This document shows, piece by piece, positions 28,194 through 37,619 of a stretch of DNA of 64,000 nt. Position 1 is the stretch's first letter. Each line of letters opens with the position of its first letter. Made by a program: the position numbers and the translations under genes. The stretch is from JACCXG01 sp963836735 (GTDB lineage Bacteria > Acidobacteriota > Vicinamibacteria > Vicinamibacterales > 2-12-FULL-66-21): assembly GCA_963836735.1 (NCBI GenBank), contig CAWIKP010000010.1:73154-137153 (forward strand), given 5' to 3'. The notes below the pieces were generated by a model. That model was not told the DNA's origin. It did no database searches and saw only the letters and a program-made list of their open reading frames with translations.

Positions 28194-29492
28194 ATGACTC
28201 GAGCAAGTGCGGCGATTCTGGCCGCGATGACGCTTTGCGGCGGTCGTGGGGCGTTCGCGCAGGCGCCGCCGGCGGCACCCGCGCCCCAGGGCCGGGGCGC
28301 CGCGTCACCGGCTGCAACCGTGGTCTCGCCCGAGATTGCCGCGGACCGCAGGGTGACGTTCCGAATCTACGCGCCGAACGCGCAGGCGATCCGGCTCGCA
28401 GCGGGCGATATCCCCGGCGTCGGCCAGACGACGCAACTGACCAAGGGCGAGAACGGCATCTGGCAGGTCACGATCGGCCCGATCGATCCAGGGGCCTATC
28501 GCTACAACTTCAACGTGGACGGCGTGGCGACGATCGACCCGCGGAATCACCAGACGAGTGAGTCGAACACCAACGTCTGGAGCCTGATGTACGTGCCCGG
28601 CTCGGAATTCATGGACACCCGCAACGTGCCGCGCGGCTCGATCGCCGAAGTCACCTACTACTCGACTTCGCTCCAGACCTTCCGGCGGATGCACGTCTAC
28701 ACGCCGCCCGGCTACGAGACGAAGAGCGACAAGTACCCGGTCTTCTACCTGCTGCACGGAGCCGGCGACAGCGACGATGCGTGGTCGACCGTGGGCCGCG
28801 CGGGCTTCATTTTCGACAACCTGCTGGCGGACAGGAAAGCGAAACCGATGATCGTCGTGATGCCGGCGGGGCACACGCGGCGGGGCCCCGGCGGGACCGG
28901 CGGACGCGCAGGCACGGAGGAGTTCGTCAACGACTTCAACACCGACGTGCAGCCGTACATCGAGAAACACTACCGCGTGCTCACCGATCGCGCGAACACG
29001 GCGATCGCCGGGCTGTCGATGGGCGGCAACCACACCCTGCAGGTCGCCTTCCCGCATCTCGATCGGTTCGCGTACATCGGCGTCTACAGCTCGGGGCTTC
29101 TCGGCGCATTTCCCGGCATGACCGGGCCGGGCGGCCGCGGCCGCGGCGCCACGCCGGCGGCTGCTCCTGCCGCACCGGCCGCTGCTCCTGCCGCACCGGC
29201 CGCGGCAACGCCCGCACCCTCCGGCGCGCCGGCGCCCCCGCCGGCCATGACCGCGGCGGACTGGGAGGCGGCGAACGCGAAGATGCTCGACAATCCCGCG
29301 CTCAAGAAGGGCGTCAAGCTCCTGTGGTTCGCGACCGGAAAAGACGACGGCCTGATCACCACTACGCAGGCGACCGTCGACCTGCTCAAGAAGCACGGGT
29401 TCTCGCCGGTGTTCAAGGAAAGCCCGGGCGGACATACCTGGATCAACTGGAGGAACTACCTCAACGAGTTCGTGCCGCAGTTATTTCAATGA
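28194..29492 (+). CDS. Exported Fes/XynZ-like esterase with internal Pro/Ala linker
   Basis: 432 residues; ATG 28194 follows GAGGAGG. Signal peptide, Gln/Pro/Ala spacer, then an N-terminal E-set (Ig-like) domain (RVTFRIYAPNAQAIRLAAGD) and an alpha/beta-hydrolase with catalytic Ser in GLSMGGNH, Asp in GKDDGL and His in GGHTW. Between the Ser and Asp segments (about 29130-29255) sits a low-complexity block of AAP repeats with PSGAPAPPP, longer than expected for this loop. It probably cleaves ester-linked polysaccharide substituents or similar. Upstream an alternative start exists at 28170, but the signal peptide fits 28194. Confidence 0.85.
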   Translation: MTRASAAILAAMTLCGGRGAFAQAPPAAPAPQGRGAASPAATVVSPEIAADRRVTFRIYAPNAQAIRLAAGDIPGVGQTTQLTKGENGIWQVTIGPIDPGAYRYNFNVDGVATIDPRNHQTSESNTNVWSLMYVPGSEFMDTRNVPRGSIAEVTYYSTSLQTFRRMHVYTPPGYETKSDKYPVFYLLHGAGDSDDAWSTVGRAGFIFDNLLADRKAKPMIVVMPAGHTRRGPGGTGGRAGTEEFVNDFNTDVQPYIEKHYRVLTDRANTAIAGLSMGGNHTLQVAFPHLDRFAYIGVYSSGLLGAFPGMTGPGGRGRGATPAAAPAAPAAAPAAPAAATPAPSGAPAPPPAMTAADWEAANAKMLDNPALKKGVKLLWFATGKDDGLITTTQATVDLLKKHGFSPVFKESPGGHTWINWRNYLNEFVPQLFQ

Positions 29493-29498
29493 CACCTC

Positions 29499-29562
29499 GC
29501 ATTGCCAAAACTGATGGGGATCCGAGCAGGTTGCGCATTTGAATGTTGGCATTTTGGCAATG
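29499..29562. repeat. Intergenic inverted repeat, ATTGCCAAAA / TTTTGGCAAT
   Basis: Between the esterase stop and the VOC start. ATTGCCAAAA (about 29500) pairs with TTTTGGCAAT (about 29552), and TTGGCA words lie between. The right arm runs into the VOC start codon (ATG 29560), so folding could also affect its translation. Confidence 0.65.
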
Positions 29563-30435
29563 GAAGACTACGGAATCCCCCCTCCCACCTACCGCCTTCC
29601 CGACCGCACCCGCCTCGGCGCGGTGCGGCTGCAGGTGCGGAACCTGGCGCGATCGGTGGAGTACTACGAGCAGGTGCTGGGGCTCGGGCGGCTGGCCATC
29701 GTTGATGACGCCGTCGGCCTCGCGGCGGAAGGGGAGGACCAGCCGCTGGTCTGGCTGCACGAACGGCCGGACGCGAGGCCGGTGCCGCATGGCGGACGGC
29801 TCGGCCTCTATCACTTCGCGATTCTCGTGCCCGATCGCGCGTCGCTCGGCCGGTTCGTCCGTCATCTCGGGGAACTGGGCGAATACGCCGGGAACGCCGA
29901 TCACGCGGTGAGCGAAGCGCTCTACCTGAGCGATCCAGACGGGCTCGGGATCGAGGTGTACGCCGATCGCCCGCGTGCGAGCTGGCGCGTCGAAGGCCGG
30001 CAGCTGTACATGACGACCGAGCGCCTGAACATCCGCGACCTCCTCGCGGCGGCGGGCCCGGCACCCTGGACGGGGATGCCCGCCGGCACGGTGATGGGCC
30101 ACGTGCACCTGCACGTCGGCGACCTGGATCGCGCCGCAGCCTTCTATCACCAGGGCCTCGGCCTCGACAAAATCGTCTGGAGCTACCCCGGCGCGCTGTT
30201 CCTGTCGGCGGGCGGCTACCACCATCATCTCGGTACCAACACGTGGTCGTCGGGCCCGCCCGCCACCGGCGAGGACGCCAGACTGCTGTCGTGGACCGTC
30301 GTGCTGCCGTCGGCTGCGGACATCGAAGCGGCTGCGCGAAGTCTCGCATCGGCCGGCTATCCCGTGGTGCGGGAGGAAGGCGCTGTGACGACGGAGGATC
30401 CCTGGGGGACACGGGTGAGGATACAGAGCGAGTAG
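29560..30435 (+). CDS. VOC-family protein with two glyoxalase-like domains
   Basis: 291 residues from ATG 29560; an upstream in-frame TTG is less likely. Two halves: domain 1 starts LGAVRLQVRNLARSVEYYEQVLGL, and domain 2 starts MGHVHLHVGDLDRAAAFYHQGLGL with AGGYHHHLGTNTW. The His/Glu pattern is that of CatE-like catechol 2,3-dioxygenases and related glyoxalases. Metal-dependent; the substrate is not evident. Flanked on both sides by micro-repeat hairpins. Confidence 0.83.
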   Translation: MEDYGIPPPTYRLPDRTRLGAVRLQVRNLARSVEYYEQVLGLGRLAIVDDAVGLAAEGEDQPLVWLHERPDARPVPHGGRLGLYHFAILVPDRASLGRFVRHLGELGEYAGNADHAVSEALYLSDPDGLGIEVYADRPRASWRVEGRQLYMTTERLNIRDLLAAAGPAPWTGMPAGTVMGHVHLHVGDLDRAAAFYHQGLGLDKIVWSYPGALFLSAGGYHHHLGTNTWSSGPPATGEDARLLSWTVVLPSAADIEAAARSLASAGYPVVREEGAVTTEDPWGTRVRIQSE

Positions 30436-30526
30436 AGTCAACTTCCAACTCCCAACCTCCAACTCCCAAGTTGATCTCTTCGAAGAGATCGATTTGGAAG
30501 TTGGAAGTTGGGATTCGGGAGTTGAC
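30436..30526. repeat. Intergenic inverted repeat with perfect central palindrome
   Basis: Left arm: AACTTCCAACTCCCAACCTC followed by CAACTCCCAAG. Right arm: TTGGAAGTTGGAAGTTGGG then GGGAGTTGAC. The centre is the perfect palindrome GATCTCTTCGAAGAGATC (about 30473-30490). It starts right at the VOC gene's stop. Best-formed member of the CCAACTCC group. Confidence 0.85.
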
Positions 30527-30635
30527 ACAAATCGGACCAGGAAACGAGAACCGTAATCCCCCTATCCCTCCCAGTCGCTGATCCTTCGTAAACTCACGGC
30601 TCCCCTCAGGAACACTCCTTGCGCCCCGGGCGGGA

Positions 30636-31745
30636 ATGCGCCTTCGCCGGTCCCGCGTTCGCTTGCTCTGGTGCTTCGTGTTCCTGCTCACGATCTTCGG
30701 CGCGCGTGTTCGCGCCGGCGGGCAGGAGCTTCCGGCGCCTGAAGCGTGGAATGCGCTGAACCAGGGAGATGCGAACCGTGCGGCGGGCATCTTCCGCGAG
30801 GCGCTCGAGCGAAGCCCGCGCGATCCGGTCCTTCACTTCGGCGCGGGGTGGGCAGCTTATGCGCTGGGCCGGAACGATGCGGCGATCGCGTCGTTGAAGC
30901 GGGCGCTCGAGTACGACGCGTCGTTCGTCCAGGCGGCCCGGCTGCTCGGCATCGTCGCCTACGCCAACAGCGATCTCGATCTGGCCATCCGATCGATGGA
31001 GAAGGCGGCAAAGCTGGCGCCGCGCGACGTCGGCATCCAATCGCAGCTCGAGCAGTGGCGCAAGGAATCCGCGCTGCACTCGCGATTCGATGAGACGGCG
31101 GGTGTCCGCTTCCGCGTCCTCTTCGAAGGGACCCAGCAGCAGGCGCTCGGCGCACGGGTCCACCAGGTGCTCGAATCAGCCTACTGGACCATCGGCAAGA
31201 CCCTGAACAGCTACCCGAGCCAGACGCTGACGGTCGTGCTCTACACGAACAAGCAGTTCCAGGACGTGACGCGCGCACCGGCCTGGGCCGGCGGCGAGTT
31301 CGACGGACGAATCCGCCTTGCCGTGGGTGGCGCCCTGCGAACCCCCGCCGCGCTCGATCGCGTCGTCCGGCACGAGCTGGTCCACGCGGTCATTCAGCAT
31401 GCGGCGCCGCGGAACGTGCCGACCTGGGTGAACGAAGGGCTGGCGAGCATCCTCGAATCGAGCGATCGGAGCTGGGTGACTCAGGTGCTGAACCGGGCCA
31501 GTGAGGTCTTCCCGCTCGAGGATCTCTCCGACGGCTTCGAACATCTCGACGGCCGGGAGGCTCTCGTTGCGTATGCCGAGAGCGCCGTGGCCGCGCAGGT
31601 CCTGACCGAGCGTCTGGGTCCGAATCTCGGGGTGTTCCTGCAGATGGTCGGCGGCGGCCACACCGTCGATCAGGCGCTCGGCACCCTCAACGTGCAGCCG
31701 GAGCGGTTCTACGCCGAGTGGCGCAAACGGATCGGCGCCAAATAG
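30636..31745 (+). CDS. TPR protein with peptidase MA-like metallohydrolase domain
   Basis: 369 residues. The N-terminal hydrophobic segment (LLWCFVFLLTIFGARVRA) is a signal peptide or anchor. Tetratricopeptide repeats span ~45-150 (LNQGDANRAAGIFREALE, GRNDAAIASLKRALEYD). The C-terminal half has RHELVHAVIQH (HExxH zinc motif) and PTWVNEGLAS, the gluzincin pattern where the downstream Glu is the third ligand. Probably an envelope peptidase; substrate unknown. The next gene starts 24 bases after its stop. Confidence 0.8.
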   Translation: MRLRRSRVRLLWCFVFLLTIFGARVRAGGQELPAPEAWNALNQGDANRAAGIFREALERSPRDPVLHFGAGWAAYALGRNDAAIASLKRALEYDASFVQAARLLGIVAYANSDLDLAIRSMEKAAKLAPRDVGIQSQLEQWRKESALHSRFDETAGVRFRVLFEGTQQQALGARVHQVLESAYWTIGKTLNSYPSQTLTVVLYTNKQFQDVTRAPAWAGGEFDGRIRLAVGGALRTPAALDRVVRHELVHAVIQHAAPRNVPTWVNEGLASILESSDRSWVTQVLNRASEVFPLEDLSDGFEHLDGREALVAYAESAVAAQVLTERLGPNLGVFLQMVGGGHTVDQALGTLNVQPERFYAEWRKRIGAK

Positions 31746-31769
31746 CCACCATGTAGAATCGGCGCGTAG

Positions 31770-33386
31770 ATGACATCTACGCGCTGGCTGTGGGCAATCA
31801 TCCTGGTTGCCGCAGCGCTCCGCATCTTTCCCGTCTGGTTCGGCCTGCCGTATCTCTACGCGCGGCCGGACGAAGCCGAATCGATCAGCCGTGCGTCCGG
31901 CATCCTGGCTGGCGACCTCAATCCACATTTCTTCCACTGGCCATCCCTCACGTTCTACATCTTCGCCACGGCGCTCGGGACGATCTCGGGGATTCGTTCG
32001 GTGGCGGGGATTGAACCCTCGCTGCCGGTCGACGTTGCGCTGATCACCGCGCGCACGCTCGTGGCGATCGCGGGGGCGCTCACGGTCATCCCACTGCTCC
32101 GGCTCGGGCGGCGCATGGCGGGGCAGCCGGCAGGATTGATCGCGGCCGGCTTCCTGGCGGTGGCTCCTCTCCACGTGCGCGATTCGCACTTCGCGATGAC
32201 CGACGTGCTGATGACCCTGCTGCTCACGATGTGCCTGGCGGCGCTGGTCGCGGCCTACGACAGGGCGAAGGGAGCGGCGACCGGGACGGCGCTCGCCCAG
32301 TTCGCCATTGCCGGCCTGCTGGGCGGATTGGCGACGTCCACGAAATACAACGCGGCGGTCGTGGTGATGTCGATGGCCGCGGCGCAGTTCCTCCTGGTGA
32401 CGTTGCCAGGGCCCGGATCGTGGGCGGACGCGCCGGTGGCGTTCGCTCATGCCTGCCGCGATCTTTGCCGTCGCCTTCCTCGGCGGATTCGTCGCTGGCA
32501 CCCCCTACGCGGTCCTCGACGTCACCGCGTTTGCGGCTGACTTCAGCTACGACCTGACCCACCTGTCCGGCGGCCATGCGGTGCCGCTCGGCCGCGGCTG
32601 GTACGCGCACGCGGTGCGATCCCTTCCGTACGGCTGCGGCCCGGTGCTGTTGGCCGCTGCCGTCGCCGGCATCCTTATCGGAGCCCGCCGTCTTCCCAGG
32701 CACACGCTCATCGTCGCTGCGTTCGCAGCCGCGTATTACGCGGCGATCGGGAGCGGCTACACCGTCTTCTTCCGATATGTGATGCCGCTCGTCCCGATCG
32801 TGTGCCTGTTCGCGGCAATCGCCACGAAGTACGCTGCAGATCTACTCACGCGCTCGCGCCGGAGCGTCGCGGAGCACTCATCAGCGAGGACCGTCAGCTT
32901 GCTGGTTCTGGTCGCGCTGATCGCCTTCGTGGCCGGCCCATCGACGCTGACGAGCGTCCGGATGGACCTGGTGCTGGCGCGCACCGACACCCGGGTCATC
33001 GCCGCTGACTGGCTCGGCCCCCAACTCCGACCGGAAGACACGCTGCACGATGCCGGCGGCGACTACGCTCGCCTCGATCTTCGCGATCGGCGGTACCACG
33101 AATGGCGCTTCGATCCAGCAACGCAGTCTTTCGGTCATCCCGAAGGGTTGACACCCGACTGGATAGTGATCGCCGATTCGCCTCTGCGCCCTACGCTTCA
33201 GCCGATCAGAGCCTGCGTCGCCTGGTTGCGGACCGCTATGACCCCGTCTACACCGTCCGCGGCACGACCAGCCTGGAAGGTTCTGGGATGTACGACCAGC
33301 AGGACGCGTTTTTCGTCCCGTTCTCTGGGCTCGATGAAGTCGAGCGGCCAGGGCCGACGGTGACGGTTTACCGACGCCGGAAATGA
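31770..33386 (+). CDS. GT39-type membrane glycosyltransferase, frameshifted
   Basis: About 538 residues with many membrane helices. The first periplasmic loop has RPDEAESI with the acidic catalytic pair typical of the PMT/ArnT (GT39, GT-C fold) family. Later parts: RDSHFAMTDVLMTLLLTMCL, AGLLGGLATSTKYNAAVV, and a C-terminal periplasmic domain. One extra base near 32443 and one missing base near 33200 split it into three frames. It transfers a sugar from a lipid-linked donor to protein or lipid. Confidence 0.8.
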
Positions 33387-33433
33387 CTGGTTCCGGTGCA
33401 CCCGGCACCTGGAACCGACGCTATCATGCGCAA

Positions 33434-34668
33434 ATGCGAATCGGCATCCTGACGAACGAGTACCCCCCGAACGTCTACGGGGGAGCCGGCGTTCACGTCG
33501 AATACCTGACCCGCGAGCTCGCGGCGCTGGACGACGGGCGGCACTTCGTGCGCGTGCTCGCTTCGGCGATCAGGCCGAGCGGTCGGCGACGCTGGCCGTC
33601 GACGGCGTGCAGCCTCCGGCCAGGATCCCGGCGCAGGATCCGCGGCACAGCAAGCTGTTCGACACGCTGATGCAGGACCTGGTGATGAGCCGGCATGGCG
33701 ACGGATCTCGACATCGTCCACTGCCACACCTGGTACTCGCATTTCGCCGGCTGCCTGGTGAAGCAGCTCCAGGACGTCCCGCTGGTGCTGACGACGCATT
33801 CGCTCGAGCCGCACCGGCCGTGGAAGGTCGAGCAGCTCGGCACCGCCTATCACGCCTCGAGCTGGATCGAGCGGACCGCCTACCAGAACGCCGACGGCGT
33901 GGTCGCGGTGTCGGAGGCGATGAAGCACGACGTGCAGACGCTCTACGGCGTCGCTCCGACCGGTCCGCGTGATCCACAACGGGATCGACCTGCAGCAGTA
34001 CCGGCCACGGCCCGATCCCGGCGTGCTCGGCGCAGGTACGGCATTCGATCCCGACGTGCCGTTCGTGCTGTTCGTCGGACGGATCACCCGGCAGAAGGGC
34101 ATCATCCACCTCGTCAACGCGATCCGGCACATTCGCGCCGGGCGTGCAGGTCGTGCTGTGCGCCGGGGCGCCGGACACGCCGGAGATCGCCGACGAGATG
34201 ACGCAGGCGGTCGAGCGGGCGCGCGCCGACAGCCAGCACGAGATCGTCTGGATCCCGGAGATGCTGCCGAAGGAGCAGGTGATCACGCTCTACACGCACG
34301 CGGCGATCTTCGTCTGCCCGTCGGTCTACGAGCCGTTCGGCATCATCAACCTCGAGGCGATGGCCTGCGAGACGCCGGTCGTGGCCTCGGCCGTCGGCGG
34401 GATTCCCGGAAGTCGTCGAGCACGGCGAGACCGGGCTTGCTGGTCGCGCCGGAAGCGATCAGCGCCACCGAGGTCGAGCCGCGCAATCCCGGAGCAGTTC
34501 TCACGCGATCTGGCGGCGGCGGTCAACGTGCTGCTCGACGATCCCGGCGCTCGCGCCGGTCGATGGCGGAGAAGGCGCGGCATCCGCGTCGAGCGGCAGT
34601 TTTCCTGGACCAGCATCGCGCGGCAGACGCTGGGGTTCTACGAGGAGCTGATCGCCGCACACGCCTAA
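33434..34668 (+). CDS. glgA: Glycogen synthase (GT4 type, actinobacterial GlgA/GlgM-like), frameshifted
   Basis: Starts MRIGILTNEYPPNVYGGAGV, a signature of the GlgM-type glycogen (or maltose-1-phosphate) synthases. Further pieces: IVHCHTWYSHFAG, TTHSLEPHRPWK, VIHNGIDLQQYRP, LFVGRITRQKGI, and the nucleotide-sugar site CPSVYEPFGIINLEAMAC. The frame breaks at least six times (near 33575, 33690, 33965, 34140, 34405, 34495), more than any other gene here. About 410 residues. Role: alpha-glucan synthesis from ADP-glucose. Confidence 0.82.
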
Positions 34669-34685
34669 GGGGAAGAAGTGATGTG

Positions 34686-34778
34686 ACGAACTCCCAGCTG
34701 CCCGACCTCCAACTCCCAGAGCCGAGTTGTCTTCGCAGAGACCTGACTTGGGAGTTGGAACTGGAGGTTCGGAGTTGA
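34686..34778. repeat. Intergenic inverted repeat, CCAACTCCCA units
   Basis: Left arm (about 34686-34720) GAACTCCCAGC...GACCTCCAACTCCCAGAG. Right arm (about 34750-34778) ACTTGGGAGTTGGAACTGGAGGTTCGGAGTT. A small central stem TCTTCGCAGAGA sits between. Placed between the convergent glycogen synthase and oxidoreductase genes. Confidence 0.8.
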
Positions 34779-34781
34779 TCT

Positions 34782-36267
34782 CTAAGTGAACGACTTCGGG
34801 AATCTCGAAGCCCTTGCGGTAGCCGCCGTCGCGAATGAGCAGCGCATCCGCTTTCTTGTCGTCCTCGAAGCGCTCGGCCTTCGGATCGAACCTCAGCTGA
34901 TGGCCGACGCGATACGAGATGTTCGCCAGATGGGGCAGCGCCGCCGACAGGTGCCCTTCGAGGATGTCGCAGGTCAGGATCTTCGGATCGTTCGCGCGGA
35001 CGGCGTCGATGAAGTTCTGCATAGTGGTTGCCCTCGCTCGTGGTCAGGCCGACTGGCGCCGCCGGCTCCGGTGGCCGTGCCGAGCCAGGTCCCTTCTCGT
35101 TCTTCTCGCCGACCGGCCCAGGTACGACTGCCAGTTGCGTCCCGTCTCGTCAATCCAGAGCCAGCCCTTGGAGCCGTAGAAGAGATTGCCGATGCGGACG
35201 CCGCCCTCGTCGTTGGTGTGCTCGCCGCGCGTGCCGAACTCGAGGAGCGTGCCGTCGGCGTATTCGAAGATGCGCGGTCTGCGTGTCGGGCGTTTCCTGC
35301 GACGACTCCGGACCGAAGTAGCCGCCCATCGAGACTGACCTTGACGGGATGTTCCTGCTTGCCGAGTCCCCAGCGCGCGATGTCGAACTGGTGCGGTCCC
35401 TGGTTGCCGGTGTCGCCGTTGCCGTAGTCCCAGTGCCAGTGCCAGTTGTAGTGGAAGCGATTGCGATTGAACGGCCGCTTCGGCGCGGGGCCGAGCCAGA
35501 GGTCGTAATCGACCTTCGACAGGTACGCCGCGTCGTAGGCAGGCTCGAAACTGGTCGCCGATCGATGCTCAGCTTGTACTGTTCGCCCGGCGCCATCGGC
35601 CCGTCCGGATACTTGCCGATGCCGGCGCGCGGCTTGAAGCAGAGGCCGCGGGCCATGTAGACCTTGCCGATGCCGCCGTCCTGCATGTACTTGATCGCGG
35701 CGCGGACGGCTGGACGGCTGCGGTTCATGGTGCCGACCTGCACGACCTTGCCGTAGCGCGTCGCCGCTTCGACCATCCGGCGGCCTTCCCAGATCGGTGT
35801 GCGAGGCCGGCTTCTCGACGTAGACGTGCTTGCCGGCCTGCAAGCGCCCAGATCGTCGCCAGCGCGTGCCAGTGATTGGGTGTCGCGATGACGACGGCGT
35901 CGACGTCCTTGTCGTCGAGCACGCGGCGCAGATCCTGGACGAAACTGGGTTTGAAGGTCGGAACGTCGGCCAGTTCCTTGTCGTTGACTCGCGACGGCTC
36001 GAGGTTGGCGTCGATGTCGCACAGCGTCTTGATCTCGACGTTCTTGAGCCGCGCGAAGCCCTGCTTGAGCGCGTTCCCCTGGCCGCGGACGCCGATGCTG
36101 GCGGTCGACGACGCGGTCGTTGGCGCCGAGGACGCGGCCGTGGTCTGCCCTGGGCAGACACGCGGAAGAATTCGCCGCCGAGTCGCGAGGCCGGCGGCCG
36201 CCGCTCCCACCCGCGCAGTGAAATCACGGCGCGTCATGCCGTCCTGGTCTTTTGAGTTGCTGGCCAC
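34782..36267 (-). CDS. Gfo/Idh/MocA oxidoreductase, Tat-exported, frameshifted
   Basis: Start GTG 36267 with GAGGAGG upstream; the N-terminus has the Tat motif MTRRDFTARVG. Pieces in different frames give KNVEIKTLCDID, DVDAVVIATPNHWHALATIWA, a VEKPASHT-type motif (VYVEKPASHTDL), FNRNRFHYNWHWHWDYGNGD, and a C-terminus NFIDAVRANDPKILTCDILEG...GFEIPEVV. At least six indels lie between 35020 and 36120. The stop is most likely at 34782, needing a final one-base change. About 490 residues. It resembles the gene at 37620 closely; a sugar dehydrogenase or 3-keto-reductase role is possible. Confidence 0.72.
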
Positions 36268-36344
36268 GGTGACCTCCTCTCAGTTCGGGCTTCCGAGTCG
36301 TACCACCTTGAGTCTTTCGCGAATGTGTGGCTTCCGGCTTCAGC

Positions 36345-36392
36345 ACGTCCTTCGGCAGGCTCAGGACGGCCCTGAGCGTGTCGAAGGGCCGG
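36345..36392. repeat. Palindrome of the CCTTCGACAGGCTCAGG type
   Basis: GTCCTTCGGCAGGCTCAGGA is followed by CGGCCCTGAGCGTGTCGAAG, an imperfect inverted repeat. I recognise this as a REP-like palindrome (CTTCGACAGGCTCAGGG...CCCTGAGCCTGTCGAAG) found in many unrelated bacterial genomes. It lies in the 220-base gap upstream of the Tat oxidoreductase and the divergent SDR gene. Confidence 0.75.
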
Positions 36393-36490
36393 AAGGCTGC
36401 CGGCCGGCGTCGACTTCCGCCTAAAGGTCGCGAAGCCACGGGCGACCAATCGCGAGGAAGCGGCGCGCCAGGAACGATAAAGTAGGACCC

Positions 36491-37237
36491 ATGATTGCGA
36501 TTGTGACGGGAGCGGGGAGCGGCATCGGACGTGCGGTGACGCTCGCGCTGGTGAAAGACGGGTGGTCGGTGGTGCTGGCGGGGCGCCGGCGCGGAGCCGC
36601 TCGAAAAGGTCGCGCGCGAGGCCGGCCCGCTGGCGAACGGACGCTCGCCGTGCCCACCGACGTCACCGATCCGGACTCGGTGGCGCGACTCTTCGGCAGG
36701 GCCGTCGAGACGTTCGGCCGGGTCGACCTGCTGTTCAACAACGCCGGCGTCGCCGGCGCCGGGCGTGCCGCTCGAGGACCTCACCGTCGAGCAGTGGCGG
36801 ACCGTCGTCGACATCAACCTGACCGGCGCGTTCCTCTGCACGCAGCGAGGCGTTCCGCGTGATGAAGGCCCAGACGCCGCGCGGCGGCCGCATCATCAAC
36901 AACGGCTCGATCTCCGCGCACGCGCCGCGGCCGAACTCCGCGCCCTACACCGCGACCAAGCACGCGATCACCGGCCTGACCAAGTCCACGTCGCTCGACG
37001 GCCGCGCACTACGACATCGCCTGCGGCCAGATCGACATCGGCAACGCCGCCACCGACATGGCCGCGCGGATGGCCGACGGCGTACGCCAGGCCAACGGCA
37101 CGCTGATGGTCGAGCCGCGGATGGACGTGAACCACGTCGCCAGCGCGGTCGTCTACATGGCCAGCCTGCCGCTCGAAGCCAACGTCCAGTTCATGACGGT
37201 GATGGCGACGAAGATGCCGTTCATCGGCAGGGGGTGA
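36491..37237 (+). CDS. Short-chain dehydrogenase/reductase, frameshifted
   Basis: 247 residues after correction. The NAD(P) site is TGAGSGIGR (residues ~7-15), then FNNAG and the catalytic YTATK (PYTATKHAITGLTK), ending with the usual MPFIGRG. Five indels are needed: extra bases near 36591, 36763, 36851 and 37004 and a missing base near 36640. An SDR beside Gfo/Idh/MocA enzymes fits sugar or polyol oxidation. Confidence 0.8.
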
Positions 37238-37244
37238 GCCGGGC

Positions 37245-37454
37245 TCAGTCGCGTCCGTGAGGACCCCACCAGCCTTCGTTCTCGAGCTCTTCCTGGATTT
37301 CGAGCCACCGCGCGTGGGCGGCGTTGGAAGTCGTGAACGACTCCAGCCGCTCTGTCCCGTCCGGCTGGGTCACGATCACGCGGTAGCCTGTTTTCTGATC
37401 GCCGCTGATTTCGCAGCGCACGAAATCAGGGCCACGCTGGAAGAAGTAAAACAC
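37245..37454 (-). CDS. Small protein of unknown function
   Basis: 69 residues starting MFYFFQRGPDFVRCEISG and ending ENEGWWGPHGRD. It reads as a compact beta-rich unit (YRVIVTQPDGTERLESF) followed by a helix (NAAHARWLEIQEELENEG), looks protein-like and is intact. No family recognised. It is convergent with the SDR gene and ends 7 bases from its stop. Confidence 0.6.
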   Translation of the reverse strand: MFYFFQRGPDFVRCEISGDQKTGYRVIVTQPDGTERLESFTTSNAAHARWLEIQEELENEGWWGPHGRD

Positions 37455-37468
37455 GGGAGACTCTTGTT

Positions 37469-37580
37469 CATTGCCAAATTGCCAACATTGCCAACATTGC
37501 CAAAACTAAAAGAGAAGATCCTCCGGCTTAGCCGCCGCTCTTCGTAATGTTGGCAATCTTGGCAATTTTGGCAATGCAAC
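37469..37580. repeat. Intergenic inverted repeat, ATTGCCAAC units
   Basis: The left arm has four tandem units (ATTGCCAAATTGCCAAC, ATTGCCAAC, ATTGCCAAA; about 37470-37506). The right arm has three inverted units (GTTGGCAATCTTGGCAATTT and TTGGCAATG; about 37547-37577). It sits just downstream of the Gfo/Idh/MocA stop at 37620 and upstream of the small gene. The loop also contains an imperfect GAAGATCC...GCTCTTC stem. Confidence 0.85.
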
Positions 37581-37619
37581 AAGTGGGCGGCAACGTCAGT
37601 TCCCGCCCACTTCGCCCCT

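Noticed and set aside
37469..37580. CRISPR array from regularly repeated ATTGCCAAC units
   Set aside because: Units are 9 bases with no spacers and are inverted across a loop. No CRISPR-like repeat/spacer pattern exists anywhere in the window.
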